Program-made: the position numbers and the translations under genes
Shown: in pieces, positions 1 to 8,625 of the stretch
How positions within the stretch are numbered: position 1 is the first letter of the stretch
Layout: each line of letters begins with the position of its first letter
The notes under the pieces: model-generated
The model's input: the letters and a program-made list of their open reading frames with translations, nothing else
Told to the model about the DNA's origin: nothing
Database searches by the model: none
NCBI RefSeq assembly: GCF_900101385.1
Contig: NZ_FMZB01000004.1
Location: 186,001-250,000, forward strand
Direction: 5' to 3'
Length of the DNA stretch: 64,000 nucleotides
Origin: Terribacillus halophilus
Lineage (GTDB): Bacteria; Bacillota; Bacilli; Bacillales; Amphibacillaceae

Positions 1-360
1 ACAAAGGATGCAGCCAAGCAGCTGACGGTAGGCGAAGCATTGAAGCGATTTGATACCCCTGACAAAAGTTTGATAGTTGGGAATCCAGAGGAAGTAGCAA
101 ATGCTATCCAGCTTCAATTCGAGGAATCAGGAGTGGACGGTTTTAATTTGAACCATCTTGTTACACCTGGAGATTTGAAAGACTTTGTTGATCTGGTTAT
201 CCCGATTCTGCAAGAACGCGGACTATATAAACAGTCCTACAAATCAGGCACATTGAGAGAAAAATTGTTTGACTATGAATCAAGCAGACTGCCATCTGGA
301 CATCCTGCAAGCAACTATCGACTGCTGAAAACACCAACAGGAGAGGGAGATGAAAGGTGA
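1..360 (+). CDS. LLM-class flavin-dependent monooxygenase, C-terminal part (NtaA/SnaA/DszA type)
   Basis: The reading frame is open from the first base, so the gene starts left of the window and only the last 119 residues are seen. These residues (GNPEEVANAI, GVDGFNL, then a helix ending in PILQERGLY) resemble the C-terminal end of bacterial luciferase-like, FMN-dependent monooxygenases of the NtaA/SnaA/DszA group, which oxidise sulfur- or nitrogen-containing organic compounds. The stop codon overlaps the GTG start of the methionine ABC transporter gene, so the two are very likely cotranscribed. That context suggests a role in sulfur scavenging, but the substrate cannot be read from the sequence. 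An internal TTG at position 40 is not a real start. Confidence 0.75.
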   Translation, partial: TKDAAKQLTVGEALKRFDTPDKSLIVGNPEEVANAIQLQFEESGVDGFNLNHLVTPGDLKDFVDLVIPILQERGLYKQSYKSGTLREKLFDYESSRLPSGHPASNYRLLKTPTGEGDER

Positions 361-1388
361 TAAAACTAGAGAATATTACAAAGAAGTACACCAGCAAGGG
401 CAAGCAGATTATTGGCGTTGACGATGTGACATTAACCGTTGAAGCTGGTGAAGTTTTTGGGATTGTTGGGTACAGCGGTGCAGGCAAGAGTACCTTGCTG
501 CGCTGCATCAATTTATTGGAAAAACCAACGTCTGGTAAGGTCTTTGTCGACGGAGTTAATTTGCACAAGTTGTCACCTAAAGATTTGCGAAAAGCTAGAC
601 AGTCGATTGGTATGATTTTTCAAGGCTTTCATCTAGTCTCCTCAAAAACGGTATATGAGAATGTGGCATTTGCTTTACGAGCTGCAGGAGCAGATAAAAA
701 ACAAATAAAGCAGCGAGTAGATGAGCTGCTTGCCTTGGTGGGGTTAGAGGATCGAAAACATCAGTATCCAGCACAGCTTAGCGGCGGTCAGAAGCAGCGA
801 GTCAGTATTGCGCGGGCACTTGCGAATCAGCCGAAGATTCTTTTATGCGATGAAGCTACTTCTGCCTTGGATCCTGGTACGACAAAATCAATTTTGGCTT
901 TGCTGAAGAAAATAAATAAAGAACTGGGGCTGACAATCGTTGTCATCACGCACGAGATGGAGGTTGTAAAGGAGATTTGCAGCCGCTGTGCAGTGATGCA
1001 GGATGGGAAAGTGGTAGAGCACGGGCCAACTTATGATATTTTCTCCGATCCTGCTAATCCTCTGACACTATCGTTTATTCAAACTGTACTTAGTTTTGAT
1101 CTCCCGGAAGAATTATTGGGGGAGATAAACGGAAAGCTGGTCAGGCTGCAATTCAAAGGCAACATTGCTGCCGATGCTGTTGTATCGGATATGCTACAGG
1201 CTTTTCCGATCCGCGGCAATATACTGCACGGCAAAGTAGAATACATCCAAAGCAAGCCGTTAGGAATTTTCGTGATGGAATTGAACGGAAATGAAGCAGA
1301 AGTAAATAAAGCAATTGCTTATCTGAGAGATAAAGTAAGCAAGGTGGAGGTGTTTGATGATGGATCGCGTAATCGCCATCTTGCCTGA
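357..1388 (+). CDS. metN: Methionine ABC transporter ATP-binding protein MetN
   Basis: This 343-residue protein is the ATPase of the MetNIQ importer for methionine and its sulfoxides, acting on the inner face of the membrane. It shows a Walker A motif (GYSGAGKST, about residues 38-46), the ABC signature LSGGQKQR, Walker B ILLCDEATSALDP and the H-loop histidine in VVITHEME. A C-terminal NIL domain (about residues 265-340) is the substrate-sensing domain typical of MetN and absent from most other ABC ATPases. The GTG start overlaps the TGA of the upstream gene and follows a GGGAG ribosome site. The following metI starts inside its 3' end. Length is normal for the family. Confidence 0.95.
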   Translation: MIKLENITKKYTSKGKQIIGVDDVTLTVEAGEVFGIVGYSGAGKSTLLRCINLLEKPTSGKVFVDGVNLHKLSPKDLRKARQSIGMIFQGFHLVSSKTVYENVAFALRAAGADKKQIKQRVDELLALVGLEDRKHQYPAQLSGGQKQRVSIARALANQPKILLCDEATSALDPGTTKSILALLKKINKELGLTIVVITHEMEVVKEICSRCAVMQDGKVVEHGPTYDIFSDPANPLTLSFIQTVLSFDLPEELLGEINGKLVRLQFKGNIAADAVVSDMLQAFPIRGNILHGKVEYIQSKPLGIFVMELNGNEAEVNKAIAYLRDKVSKVEVFDDGSRNRHLA

Positions 1389-2019
1389 ATTGAACCAAGC
1401 ATTTCTTGAAACGCTTCTAATGGTTTCCATCGCTTTGGCTGTGGCGATCTTGATTGGGCTGCCATTTGGAATCCTATTATTTGTAACAGACCGAGGCTTG
1501 TTTTTAGAAAATGTGGTGGTAAAAAGAATAGCCGGACTAATTATTAATCTCATTCGATCGGTTCCTTTTGTTATTCTGCTTGTATTCTTACTGCCTTTCA
1601 CACAATTTCTGCTCAATACGACGATCGGTCCTTTAGCTGCTTCTGTATCTTTATCTGTTGCAGCTATCCCATTTTATGCAAGGATCGTAGAATCCTCAGC
1701 CAGGGATATAGACAAGGGTGTGATTGAAGCAGCAATTGCGGTAGGTGCCTCTCCGTGGATGATTATCAGAAGTATCATCCTTCCAGAAGTAAAGCCGGGC
1801 TTAATCACAGGACTAACCATTACAGCTATCAGTCTCATTGGATATTCTGCTATGGCCGGCACAATAGGCGGAGGTGGGATCGGAGATTTGGCAATACGGT
1901 ATGGATACTACAGATACGATAATACAATCATGTTCACCACAGTTATCGTGCTGATTGTACTCGTTCAACTTGTTCAATACCTAGGTGATCTCGTAGCAAG
2001 AGTCGTATCAAAAAGATGA
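1354..2019 (+). CDS. metI: Methionine ABC transporter permease MetI
   Basis: The 221-residue protein is the membrane-spanning subunit of the methionine importer. It is hydrophobic throughout with five predicted transmembrane segments, and it has the EAA loop (EAAIAVGASPWMII) that contacts the ATPase. The end SAMAGTIGGGGIGDLA is characteristic of MetI. The start ATG lies 35 bases inside metN, preceded by an AAGGTGGAGG ribosome site, so translation is probably coupled. The next gene, the binding lipoprotein, begins 19 bases after its stop. Confidence 0.95.
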   Translation: MMMDRVIAILPELNQAFLETLLMVSIALAVAILIGLPFGILLFVTDRGLFLENVVVKRIAGLIINLIRSVPFVILLVFLLPFTQFLLNTTIGPLAASVSLSVAAIPFYARIVESSARDIDKGVIEAAIAVGASPWMIIRSIILPEVKPGLITGLTITAISLIGYSAMAGTIGGGGIGDLAIRYGYYRYDNTIMFTTVIVLIVLVQLVQYLGDLVARVVSKR

Positions 2020-2038
2020 ACTTTCAGGGGGAACAAAT

Positions 2039-2854
2039 ATGAAAAAAGCTATTTTAGTGTTATTTGCCGCAGTGTTTACAGCAATTTTAGCAGGCTGTGG
2101 TTCTGGAGAAAGCAGTGCGTCATCTGATAAGAAAATCGTTTTAGGCGCAACAATTCCTTACAGCGACATGCTTGAACAAGGCGTAAAACCGTATTTAGAG
2201 GATAAAGGTTATACAGTGGAAGTAAAGGAATTCAACGACTATGTGCAGCCGAATAAATCATTGGCAACTGGTTCACTGGATGCCAATCTATTTCAGCATA
2301 AAGTATATATGGACGCCTTCGCCGAAGAAAATAATATGGACCTGACTAGCATTATCACAGTTCCAACGGCACCTATCGGCATCTATTCGAACGAATTCGA
2401 AACACTTGATGAAATAGAAGACGGAAGCACAGTTGCACTGGCTAATGATCCGACTAATCTTGGCCGAGGTCTGACTGTACTAAGAGATAACGGTCTAATA
2501 GAAATCGATGAAAGTGCCGATCCATTGCGTGTAACCGAAAAAGACGTCACAAGCAATCCAAAGAATTTAAACTTCGAACCAGTTGAAGCAGCTCAGCTGC
2601 CACGAACATTAGAATCTGTTGACTTGGCAGCTATCAACGGTAACTTCGCTATATCTGCTGGAATCGATTTATCTACAGCATTAGCACTTGATGAATTGCC
2701 GGAGGACATACAGAATCGAGTTGTCGTCTCAACTGAAAACAAAGATGAACAATTTGTTCAGGATATAAAAGAAGCTGTTGAATCAGAGGGTTTTGCCAAA
2801 GTGATAGAGGAAGAATTTGCTGAATTTCATAAGCCTGCGTGGATGGGGCAATAA
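2039..2854 (+). CDS. metQ: Methionine-binding lipoprotein MetQ (NlpA family)
   Basis: The 271-residue protein is the substrate-binding lipoprotein of the MetNIQ importer, anchored outside the cytoplasmic membrane. A lysine-containing signal peptide ends in the lipobox LAGC, with Cys20 the predicted lipidated residue. The mature part has NLPA-family features, including the stretch NDYVQPNKSLATGSLDANLFQH and ANDPTNLGRGL. A GGGGG ribosome site precedes the ATG. The gene closes the operon and is followed within 10 bases by an intrinsic terminator. The substrate could be L- or D-methionine or its sulfoxide; MetQ homologues vary. Confidence 0.94.
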   Translation: MKKAILVLFAAVFTAILAGCGSGESSASSDKKIVLGATIPYSDMLEQGVKPYLEDKGYTVEVKEFNDYVQPNKSLATGSLDANLFQHKVYMDAFAEENNMDLTSIITVPTAPIGIYSNEFETLDEIEDGSTVALANDPTNLGRGLTVLRDNGLIEIDESADPLRVTEKDVTSNPKNLNFEPVEAAQLPRTLESVDLAAINGNFAISAGIDLSTALALDELPEDIQNRVVVSTENKDEQFVQDIKEAVESEGFAKVIEEEFAEFHKPAWMGQ

Positions 2855-2860
2855 TTTTTT

Positions 2861-2889
2861 AAGAGGGGGGAATTTCCCTCTCTTTTTTG
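2861..2889 (+). terminator. Intrinsic terminator of the met operon
   Basis: An AGAGGG stem pairs with CCCTCT across a short loop and is followed by a run of T residues directly after metQ. Confidence 0.8.
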
Positions 2890-2952
2890 TGTATGTTTAG
2901 TATAGGAAATCTCGAATACTCCGAAGTTTAGTGAAAAGTGAGAGTGATTATC

Positions 2953-3852
2953 TTGAATAAACTGCAAGCCGCTGAGATTGCAAAGGGTTATGGTTTGAAT
3001 GTAAAAGAAGACTCGATAATATTCAATGAGTCTGGTTTGGATTTTAAGGTTGCTTACGCTGAAGATATCAAGGGGAATGAATGGGTACTGAGGTTTCCAA
3101 GACGTGATGATGTCATGAAGAGGACGATCGTAGAAAAGAAAACACTGGATATAATCAACAAATATGTTGATTTTCAATTTCCATTTTGGTCGGTCTATGA
3201 AGATGATTTAATTGCGTACAGAAAATTGGCTGGCGTTCCAGCGGGTACCATTGACCCAGAGATCCAAAACTATGTATGGGAGATGAATCATGAAAATGTA
3301 CCAGAACAATTTCATCAGACATTAGCCAAAACTTTAGCTTCTCTACACACCATACCGATAGAAGAGGCATCTAAAGCAGGATTAATAGTTCATACAGCAG
3401 ACGAAGCGAGGGAATCAATGATGGATCGTATGAAGAAGGTTAAAGAAAGATTTGGAGTAGGAGAATCCTTATGGAAACGTTGGCAATACTGGGTCAATAA
3501 TAAGGATTTATGGCCAGAAAGAACAGGTCTCATACATGGAGATTTACATGCAGGACACACGATGATTGATAAAGACGCAAACGTAACTGGTTTGATTGAC
3601 TGGACCGAAGCAAAAGTAACGGATGTAGCAAATGACTTTGTTTTCCAATATCGAATATTCGGGGAACCACAATTAGAGAAATTAATCGCCTATTACAAGC
3701 AAGCAGGAGGGATTTATTGGCCTAATATGAAAGAACACATCATTGAGCTTAATGCTGCTTATCCAGTGGCAGTTGCTGAATTTACAATCATTTCAGGGTT
3801 AGAAGAGTATGAGCAAATGGCGAGAGAAGTATTAGAAATCGCCAATTCTTAA
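2953..3852 (+). CDS. Macrolide 2'-phosphotransferase-like kinase (Mph family)
   Basis: The protein (299 residues from the TTG start) belongs to the aminoglycoside/macrolide phosphotransferase fold. It carries [11 protein letters not shown] around the ATP-binding lysine or arginine region, the catalytic-loop motif HGDLHAGH (Asp acts as base) and the metal-binding motif LIDWTEA. Members close to it phosphorylate the 2'-hydroxyl of the macrolide desosamine sugar with GTP. I prefer the TTG at 2953 because a GTGAGAG ribosome-like site sits just upstream; a GTG at 2938 would add five residues. It stands alone after the met terminator and is probably a chromosomal, intrinsic Mph of Bacillaceae rather than an acquired gene. 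Activity on macrolides is inferred only. Confidence 0.82.
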   Translation: MNKLQAAEIAKGYGLNVKEDSIIFNESGLDFKVAYAEDIKGNEWVLRFPRRDDVMKRTIVEKKTLDIINKYVDFQFPFWSVYEDDLIAYRKLAGVPAGTIDPEIQNYVWEMNHENVPEQFHQTLAKTLASLHTIPIEEASKAGLIVHTADEARESMMDRMKKVKERFGVGESLWKRWQYWVNNKDLWPERTGLIHGDLHAGHTMIDKDANVTGLIDWTEAKVTDVANDFVFQYRIFGEPQLEKLIAYYKQAGGIYWPNMKEHIIELNAAYPVAVAEFTIISGLEEYEQMAREVLEIANS

Positions 3853-3892
3853 AGTGAGACTGATATCATCTATCTATACTCGAGAAATAAAT

Positions 3893-3921
3893 TTGAGCTC
3901 CACTTCCAATTACAGTATAGT
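3893..3921 (+). promoter_or_regulatory. Predicted sigma-A promoter of the marR gene
   Basis: TTGAGC (3893-3898) and TATAGT (3916-3921) are separated by 17 bases and lie about 40 bases before the marR start. A repeated GTATAG around the -10 box could serve autoregulation. Confidence 0.5.
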
Positions 3922-3962
3922 AAAACGTATAGCAAGTGAGATACGAATAGGTGGAATTTCTT

Positions 3963-4385
3963 ATGATGACAAACCATGCGTTCATGGATGATTGGTTGGC
4001 TTTGGATAATTTGCAATTGAAGATCAAGAAAGAACTTGAAACTGCATTGCAAAACGAATTGGGGTTATCGATAAAAGAGTTTTATGTATTGTACCATCTC
4101 TCCAAGGCTCCCGAGAAAAAGCTCCGACTGCAAAAGCTTCAGGAATTGATCGGTTTGAGCCAGAGTGCTCTGTCCAGGTTGGTTGGGAATATGGAAGCAA
4201 AAAACTGCGGCGCTTTGCAAAAACATATGTGTACGGAGGATCGCAGAGGGACATATACTCAGTTGACAGCCTTAGGGGAAGATAAATTAAATCGCGGCCT
4301 TCTTTCCTTTTATGAAGTAATAAGTAACAATTTAGCTCAGATGGATTCTGAACGAATACTAAAGCAATTACTGCAGAAACTATAA
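3963..4385 (+). CDS. MarR-family transcriptional regulator
   Basis: This 140-residue protein has the MarR winged-helix layout: an N-terminal dimerisation helix, LSIKEFYVLYHLSKAPEKKL, the helix-turn-helix around LQELIGLSQSALSRLVGNMEAKN and the wing TEDRRGTYTQLT. A cysteine lies just after the recognition helix (KNCG) and another before the wing. The start is chosen at the first of two ATG codons because AGGTGG sits 8 bases upstream; a GTG at 3951 would overlap that site. A terminator follows, then an old-yellow-enzyme gene in the same direction. The likely role is control of itself and of that reductase in response to an electrophile, but this is inference from the neighbourhood. Confidence 0.85.
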   Translation: MMTNHAFMDDWLALDNLQLKIKKELETALQNELGLSIKEFYVLYHLSKAPEKKLRLQKLQELIGLSQSALSRLVGNMEAKNCGALQKHMCTEDRRGTYTQLTALGEDKLNRGLLSFYEVISNNLAQMDSERILKQLLQKL

Positions 4386-4400
4386 GATGCAGGGTGGTAA

Positions 4401-4425
4401 AAGTACCTCATAAGGTACTTTTTTG
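4401..4425 (+). terminator. Intrinsic terminator after marR
   Basis: AAGTACCT and AAGGTACTT form an 8-9 base-pair stem with a 3-base loop, followed by TTTTG. Confidence 0.8.
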
Positions 4426-4439
4426 TTTATGCCTTTTAT

Positions 4440-4468
4440 TTGACATGAGAAATGGATAACGATAAATT
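4440..4468 (+). promoter_or_regulatory. Predicted sigma-A promoter of the old yellow enzyme gene
   Basis: TTGACA (4440-4445) and TAAATT (4463-4468) are 17 bases apart. The palindrome-like TTATGCATATAA just downstream, near 4480-4492, could be an operator for the adjacent MarR protein. Confidence 0.6.
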
Positions 4469-4515
4469 GAATGTATGCGTTATGCATATAAAATGTTAGC
4501 TAAGGAGTTTTTAAT

Positions 4516-5538
4516 ATGGAAAACTTGTTCAGTACATATAAAATCAAAAATCTCGAACTGAAAAACAGAGTCGTCATGCCGCCAATGTGCCAGTATTCCG
4601 TTGAAAAGAAAGACGGTATTGCCAATGAGTGGCATTATCAGCATTATGTCAGCCGAGCAGTGGGCGGAGCCGGCTTCATCATTGTGGAAATGACAGATGT
4701 AGAGCCTGATGGAAGAATCACGGATTATGACCTGGGATTGTGGTCTGATGAGCAGGTTCCCGCTCTAACTAGAATTGTGGAAGCTGTTCATAGTCATGGG
4801 GCGAAAATTGGTATTCAGATTGCACACGCTGGGCGTAAAGCAGAAGATGCAGCTGAACCGGTTGCGCCGTCTGCAATTCCATTTGACGAGAATTCCAAAA
4901 CACCTAGAGCCTTGACGACAGAAGAAGTAAAAGGCATGGTCGAAAAATTCCGTTTAGCAGTTAGACGGGCCGTACAGGCAGGCTTCGATGCCATTGAAAT
5001 ACATGGCGCTCACGGTTACCTCATCCACCAATTCCATTCCCCGCTTACCAATAAACGGGAAGATGAGTATGGGCAGGATCTGACGAAATTTGGTCGGGAA
5101 GTCATTCAAGCAGCTAAAGCCGAAATGCCAGCAGATATGCCGTTGATTGTGCGAATTTCAGCAAAAGAATATGTCGAGGGCGGCTATGACATTAAGGAAA
5201 GTATCGAGTTTTCGAAAGCCTATAAAGAGGCAGGAGCAGACGTCTTTGACGTATCCTCTGGTGGGGAAGGACAGATTGCTGCTTGGGGAAGACCTGGTAC
5301 ACATGCAGCATATCAAGTGCCGCTAGCGCGTCAAATCAAGGAAGCACTCCAAGTCCCGGTTATGGCTGTCGGAAGACTGGATGATCCAATCTTGGCCAAT
5401 GCCGTCATCGGAAATGAAGATGCAGATCTTGTACAAGTTGGCAGAGGTATGCTTAGAAATCCATATTGGACTTTGGAAGCCGCTAAGCAGCTAAGAAAAG
5501 AGACGAATGTACCGAAGCAGTATGAAGCTGGATTTTAA
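4516..5538 (+). CDS. namA: NADPH-dependent flavin oxidoreductase, old yellow enzyme family (NamA/YqjM-like)
   Basis: The 340-residue protein matches the length and motifs of B. subtilis YqjM (NamA), an FMN-binding TIM barrel that reduces alpha,beta-unsaturated carbonyls, nitro compounds and related electrophiles using NADPH. Seen are the class III N-terminal signature VVMPPMCQYS with the flavin-tuning Cys and Tyr, the substrate-binding pair of histidines in IEIHGAHGYLIHQF, and the FMN phosphate-binding end DLVQVGRGMLRNPYW. An AAGGAG site precedes the ATG. It has its own promoter and terminator and follows a MarR gene. The cytoplasmic role is probably detoxification of quinones or nitro compounds. 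Confidence 0.93.
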   Translation: MENLFSTYKIKNLELKNRVVMPPMCQYSVEKKDGIANEWHYQHYVSRAVGGAGFIIVEMTDVEPDGRITDYDLGLWSDEQVPALTRIVEAVHSHGAKIGIQIAHAGRKAEDAAEPVAPSAIPFDENSKTPRALTTEEVKGMVEKFRLAVRRAVQAGFDAIEIHGAHGYLIHQFHSPLTNKREDEYGQDLTKFGREVIQAAKAEMPADMPLIVRISAKEYVEGGYDIKESIEFSKAYKEAGADVFDVSSGGEGQIAAWGRPGTHAAYQVPLARQIKEALQVPVMAVGRLDDPILANAVIGNEDADLVQVGRGMLRNPYWTLEAAKQLRKETNVPKQYEAGF

Positions 5539-5552
5539 GTAACCTTATAGTG

Positions 5553-5585
5553 CGCCCACCTTGCAGCAGCAGGTGGGCTTTTTTA
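5553..5585 (+). terminator. Intrinsic terminator after namA
   Basis: GCCCACC and GGTGGGC form a strong stem with an 11-base loop, followed by a T run. Confidence 0.85.
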
Positions 5586-5624
5586 AATTACCGGAAATGG
5601 AGGAGTGGCCTCATATTTGATGTC

Positions 5625-6472
5625 TTACTCATTCAGATTCATTTTTCTTAACCTATCTGGATTGTGGATCATCAACCACTTTTCGGACTCCTTTACCATC
5701 CATTCACCCATTTCATTCAAAAATGAAAGTAATTGTTCCGCATCTGGGCTGGGGTTGATTGCATAATCCAGTGCCTGTCTCATATTTGGTTCTTGATCAG
5801 GAAAATGCTTGGCAAATGCTTTATATGCGGGATATAAATCTCGGGTATATTGTTTTTCTATCTCCATTATCAGGGCAAGGCCAGCCCTGATAATGATTTT
5901 CATGATCCAAATACAACAATCTAAAATATCTTCTTTATCTTCATTGCCTTGAAGGTCATGTTTTGCTGATTCGATGTATTGCTGCAGGTTTATGATATGA
6001 TCATTGGCGAGCGTTCTATCAGCTCTATAAGAAGGCAAGTGATGTCCTGCATCTTTTCCGTATACACATATGCTATGTGTTTTAATCATAAAGGGAATGA
6101 TGGAAAAGGTACTCGAATTACAAATTTCCTCGATGTGGTAGAAGCTCAACTCCACCCCATTCACACAACTGAAGGCTTGGTTTATTTCGTTTTCAGCTTT
6201 GTTAACCCAAGTTAAATCCAGCTCATCCATTTTATTATTCGTGATGCATAGTGTATCTAAATCAGAAACACCGACTATTCCCAAGCCACGCGGAATAGAT
6301 CCCCTGATATATATACTATGAAGGTTCGGCCCTAGCTGGTCCTTATAAACTTGAACCACCCTCTTTATCAAGTCATCATATACTGGATCTATCCATTCTT
6401 TTCTTGCCTCATTGACTATGTAACCCTTGACGTCGTTTGCGCAAAAACGTCCGATTTTTTTATTTGTACCAA
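5625..6472 (-). CDS. Nucleotidyltransferase-fold protein, probable frameshift near its N-terminus
   Basis: The body of this protein, from about VNEARKEW (near 6415) to the end, has the nucleotidyltransferase signature RGSIPRGLGIVGVSDLDTL (GS followed by DxD), as in aminoglycoside nucleotidyltransferases and MNT toxin-antitoxin partners, then an alpha-helical C-terminal half. No substrate can be named. The N-terminus is uncertain. The best ribosome site (AAGGAG, 6486-6481) is placed 8 bases before a TTG at 6472 whose frame reads MVQIKKSDVFAQTTSRV and then hits TAG. The main frame picks up at once with GYIVNEARKEW. A one-base deletion near 6421-6424 would explain this. The alternative starts in the main frame (6500 or 6575) lack ribosome sites and give an unnatural basic leader. 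Confidence 0.7.
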
Positions 6473-6729
6473 TTAAGCATCTCCTTCGTTTAACATTCAT
6501 TATTAAAGTGACGGTGTATTGAATTTGTTGCATTCTTCCTTGTTGTTTTTGCTCAGTTCCAACTAACATCTTCACAGCTTGGAGACATGGCCCTGACCAG
6601 CTCTCTTCCCAAGCACGAGAAATCCGCCATGTAATAAGTGCGGGCTGTAATTATTTAGTTCAAAATAAAAACTATGATACACTTAAAAATAAATTTGGCA
6701 ACTTATGGATGCATGAAAGGGTGTTTCTC

Positions 6730-7299
6730 TTGAATATACTATGGGACTTCGATGGAACATTATTTAATACATATCCTGCTTATACCAATGCATTTTCTTC
6801 CGTGTTAGGAGAAGCAATCGATAAGGAAGAGATTTATAGGAATTTAAAAATCTCTTATTCTCACGCAATTGAGCACTATAACATTGCGCAAGAGAAAGGT
6901 GCAGAAATAAAAAGTCTCATAAAAAAATTATTGCCTCAGGATTTAAGACCGTTTAATCATGTCGAAAAAATACTTCAGTATGCAAATAAAAATGTCATTA
7001 TGACGCATAAGCATAGAGAAGGTGTTTTGGCTATCCTGCAATATTATGGTTGGGATAAGTACTTTTCTGACATGGTAACAATCGATGATGGCTTCCCGCG
7101 TAAGCCTGATTGTGCAGCGTATAAGTATTTGCATGAAAAACATCGTATTGATTTAGTCATCGGGGATAGGGAATTAGACTTACAGCCTGCTAAAGATCTT
7201 GGTATCGCAACTTGCATGTATCAGGGTGAAAGCTCCATAGCTGATTATCATATACAGAATTATGATGATTTCTTTAAACTGGATTTTCTAGGGCGCTAA
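6730..7299 (+). CDS. HAD-superfamily hydrolase (phosphoglycolate-phosphatase-like)
   Basis: The protein (189 residues from TTG) is a small HAD hydrolase. Motif I is WDFDGTLFNT with the two catalytic aspartates, motif II is the MTHKH threonine region, and motif IV is VIGDRELDL. The cap is the small helical type inserted after motif I, as in PhoE/YcjU-like phosphatases acting on small phosphate esters. TTG at 6730 is preferred over ATG at 6709 because AAAGGG lies about 9 bases before it; the ATG has no such site. The gene stands alone and meets the next gene tail to tail. The substrate is unknown. Confidence 0.85.
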   Translation: MNILWDFDGTLFNTYPAYTNAFSSVLGEAIDKEEIYRNLKISYSHAIEHYNIAQEKGAEIKSLIKKLLPQDLRPFNHVEKILQYANKNVIMTHKHREGVLAILQYYGWDKYFSDMVTIDDGFPRKPDCAAYKYLHEKHRIDLVIGDRELDLQPAKDLGIATCMYQGESSIADYHIQNYDDFFKLDFLGR

Positions 7300-7310
7300 A
7301 AAGTTGAAAC

Positions 7311-7697
7311 TCATGTATTTGAAATGCCTGTTTCTTCATAGGTGCGAATTAATTTCCATTCACTGTCTTTCCTTTTGAACGTTTGGAAGAACAAGTTTGA
7401 AGTATCGATTAGCATACCCTCGAGAGTCATGGTTGCCCTTATGGTGGCCATGACCTCTTTTTCATTAAGTGGCAGGAGAGAAATTGGTGTTAGGATCCAT
7501 TCCATCTCTTTATCTTTGAAATGATCAAAGGCTTGATGCCATCCTGCGATAGATTCTTCTTTTTCATGTGTGGAGATGATTCCATCCCTTATTTCGATTC
7601 CAAGGAAGGAATCATCGATTACTTTCTCCATAAATGTTAAATCGGAAGCTTTCCACTTCGATAGATAGCGATTAAGGAATATATGGAAGTCTTTCAT
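7311..7697 (-). CDS. SnoaL/DUF4440-like protein (NTF2 fold)
   Basis: This 128-residue protein has the pattern of an NTF2-like cone-fold domain: an N-terminal helix (FHIFLNRYLSKWKASDLTFMEKVI), SFLGIEIRDG, and C-terminal strands ending in SEWKLIRTYEETG. Many such stand-alone proteins are annotated as DUF4440 or SnoaL-like with unknown ligands. The start at 7697 follows GGAG about 10 bases upstream; a longer reading to 7736 has no ribosome site. No function is assigned. Confidence 0.65.
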   Translation of the reverse strand: MKDFHIFLNRYLSKWKASDLTFMEKVIDDSFLGIEIRDGIISTHEKEESIAGWHQAFDHFKDKEMEWILTPISLLPLNEKEVMATIRATMTLEGMLIDTSNLFFQTFKRKDSEWKLIRTYEETGISNT

Positions 7698-8032
7698 TGT
7701 TTCTCGCTCCAATCTAAGGTTATTGTTAAAATTCAAATCGACTTGTTATCAGTAAGTAAAAAGAGTATTTACTCAGGTTACGTAAAGGCATACTATGATA
7801 AACTGAAATTATCAGATTGTAATAGAATTCTGGACGATAATAAGGATACTTGGGGTATATATAATATATATCGCTAAGAGAAGAACAAAAGTGTCTATTC
7901 CACGGTTTTTATTTGGCATTCTGAATGAATAACATCAAGGGTAGCAGGTTATATCTCGGCTAGGATAGAAAATAACCAGAGCTTTCATAGGAAATCCGGG
8001 AGTGATTTTATACCGTAGGCTTATTACCAGTC
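7698..8032. other. Intergenic stretch without recognisable gene
   Basis: About 330 bases between the NTF2-like gene and the broken acetyltransferase. A short open frame at 7683-7877 has no ribosome site and no recognisable protein pattern. I see no structured RNA or repeat. Confidence 0.5.
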
Positions 8033-8493
8033 TTAAGCCATAATGATAAAGTTATAATCAGCTCCTCTGATCTTATTTTCAAATTCACCTCTCTTAACAA
8101 GTCCCTCTTTTTCATGGGTTCTTATTGCCCGTTTATTAAAGTCTGCGACTGCTAATTCCAGATGAGCATATTTAAGCAGCTGTCTACCTTGTTCAATGAT
8201 CGCCCTGAAAAATTCTGTACCGTTACCTTGTCCCGGCAGTGATGGCTTCATTTGGGGACCGACCACCAATATCTGATTTTCATCTTCTTGTACATCATAA
8301 AATTCACAATTGCCAACAAGATTGTTTTGGTCATCGATAACGGTGAATGCCCGCTCTAGGTTTACGCTTTTTTCAGCGCGTCGATTTTTTCCTGCTGAAT
8401 GTTATTATCGTAAAATGAATATATTCCCTCATAAGTCCAAGTGATGAATTCATTGATGTCCTCATTCGCTCGTCTTCTAATAAAGAATGCCAT
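8033..8493 (-). pseudogene. GNAT-family N-acetyltransferase, frameshifted
   Basis: Reading from an ATG at 8493, the frame codes for MAFFIRRRANEDINEFITW and continues to DALKKA before a stop. A shift of one base at a run of six A residues on the coding strand (8368-8373) restores a continuous GNAT sequence: SVNLERAFTVID, NLVGNCEFYDV, then the acetyl-CoA-binding motif PGQGNGTEFFRAIIEQG and the C-terminal LAVADFNKRAIRTHEKEGLV. Together about 153 residues, the usual length of a complete GNAT enzyme. The break lies in a homopolymer, so it may be a true mutation, a phase-variable tract or a sequencing error. The substrate is unknown. Confidence 0.85.
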
Positions 8494-8625
8494 TAGTTAT
8501 GTACATCTTGTTATTTTGAATGCTTACTATATTTACAACTTCTTCCTATTTATATGATAAACTAATTATACGAAAATTCATATTTATTAGATTAAATGTC
8601 ATTGTCGATAGGAATGGGGATGATT

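Noticed and set aside
7683-7877. 64-codon plus-strand frame
   Set aside because: No ribosome site; it overlaps the start of the NTF2-like gene and looks random.
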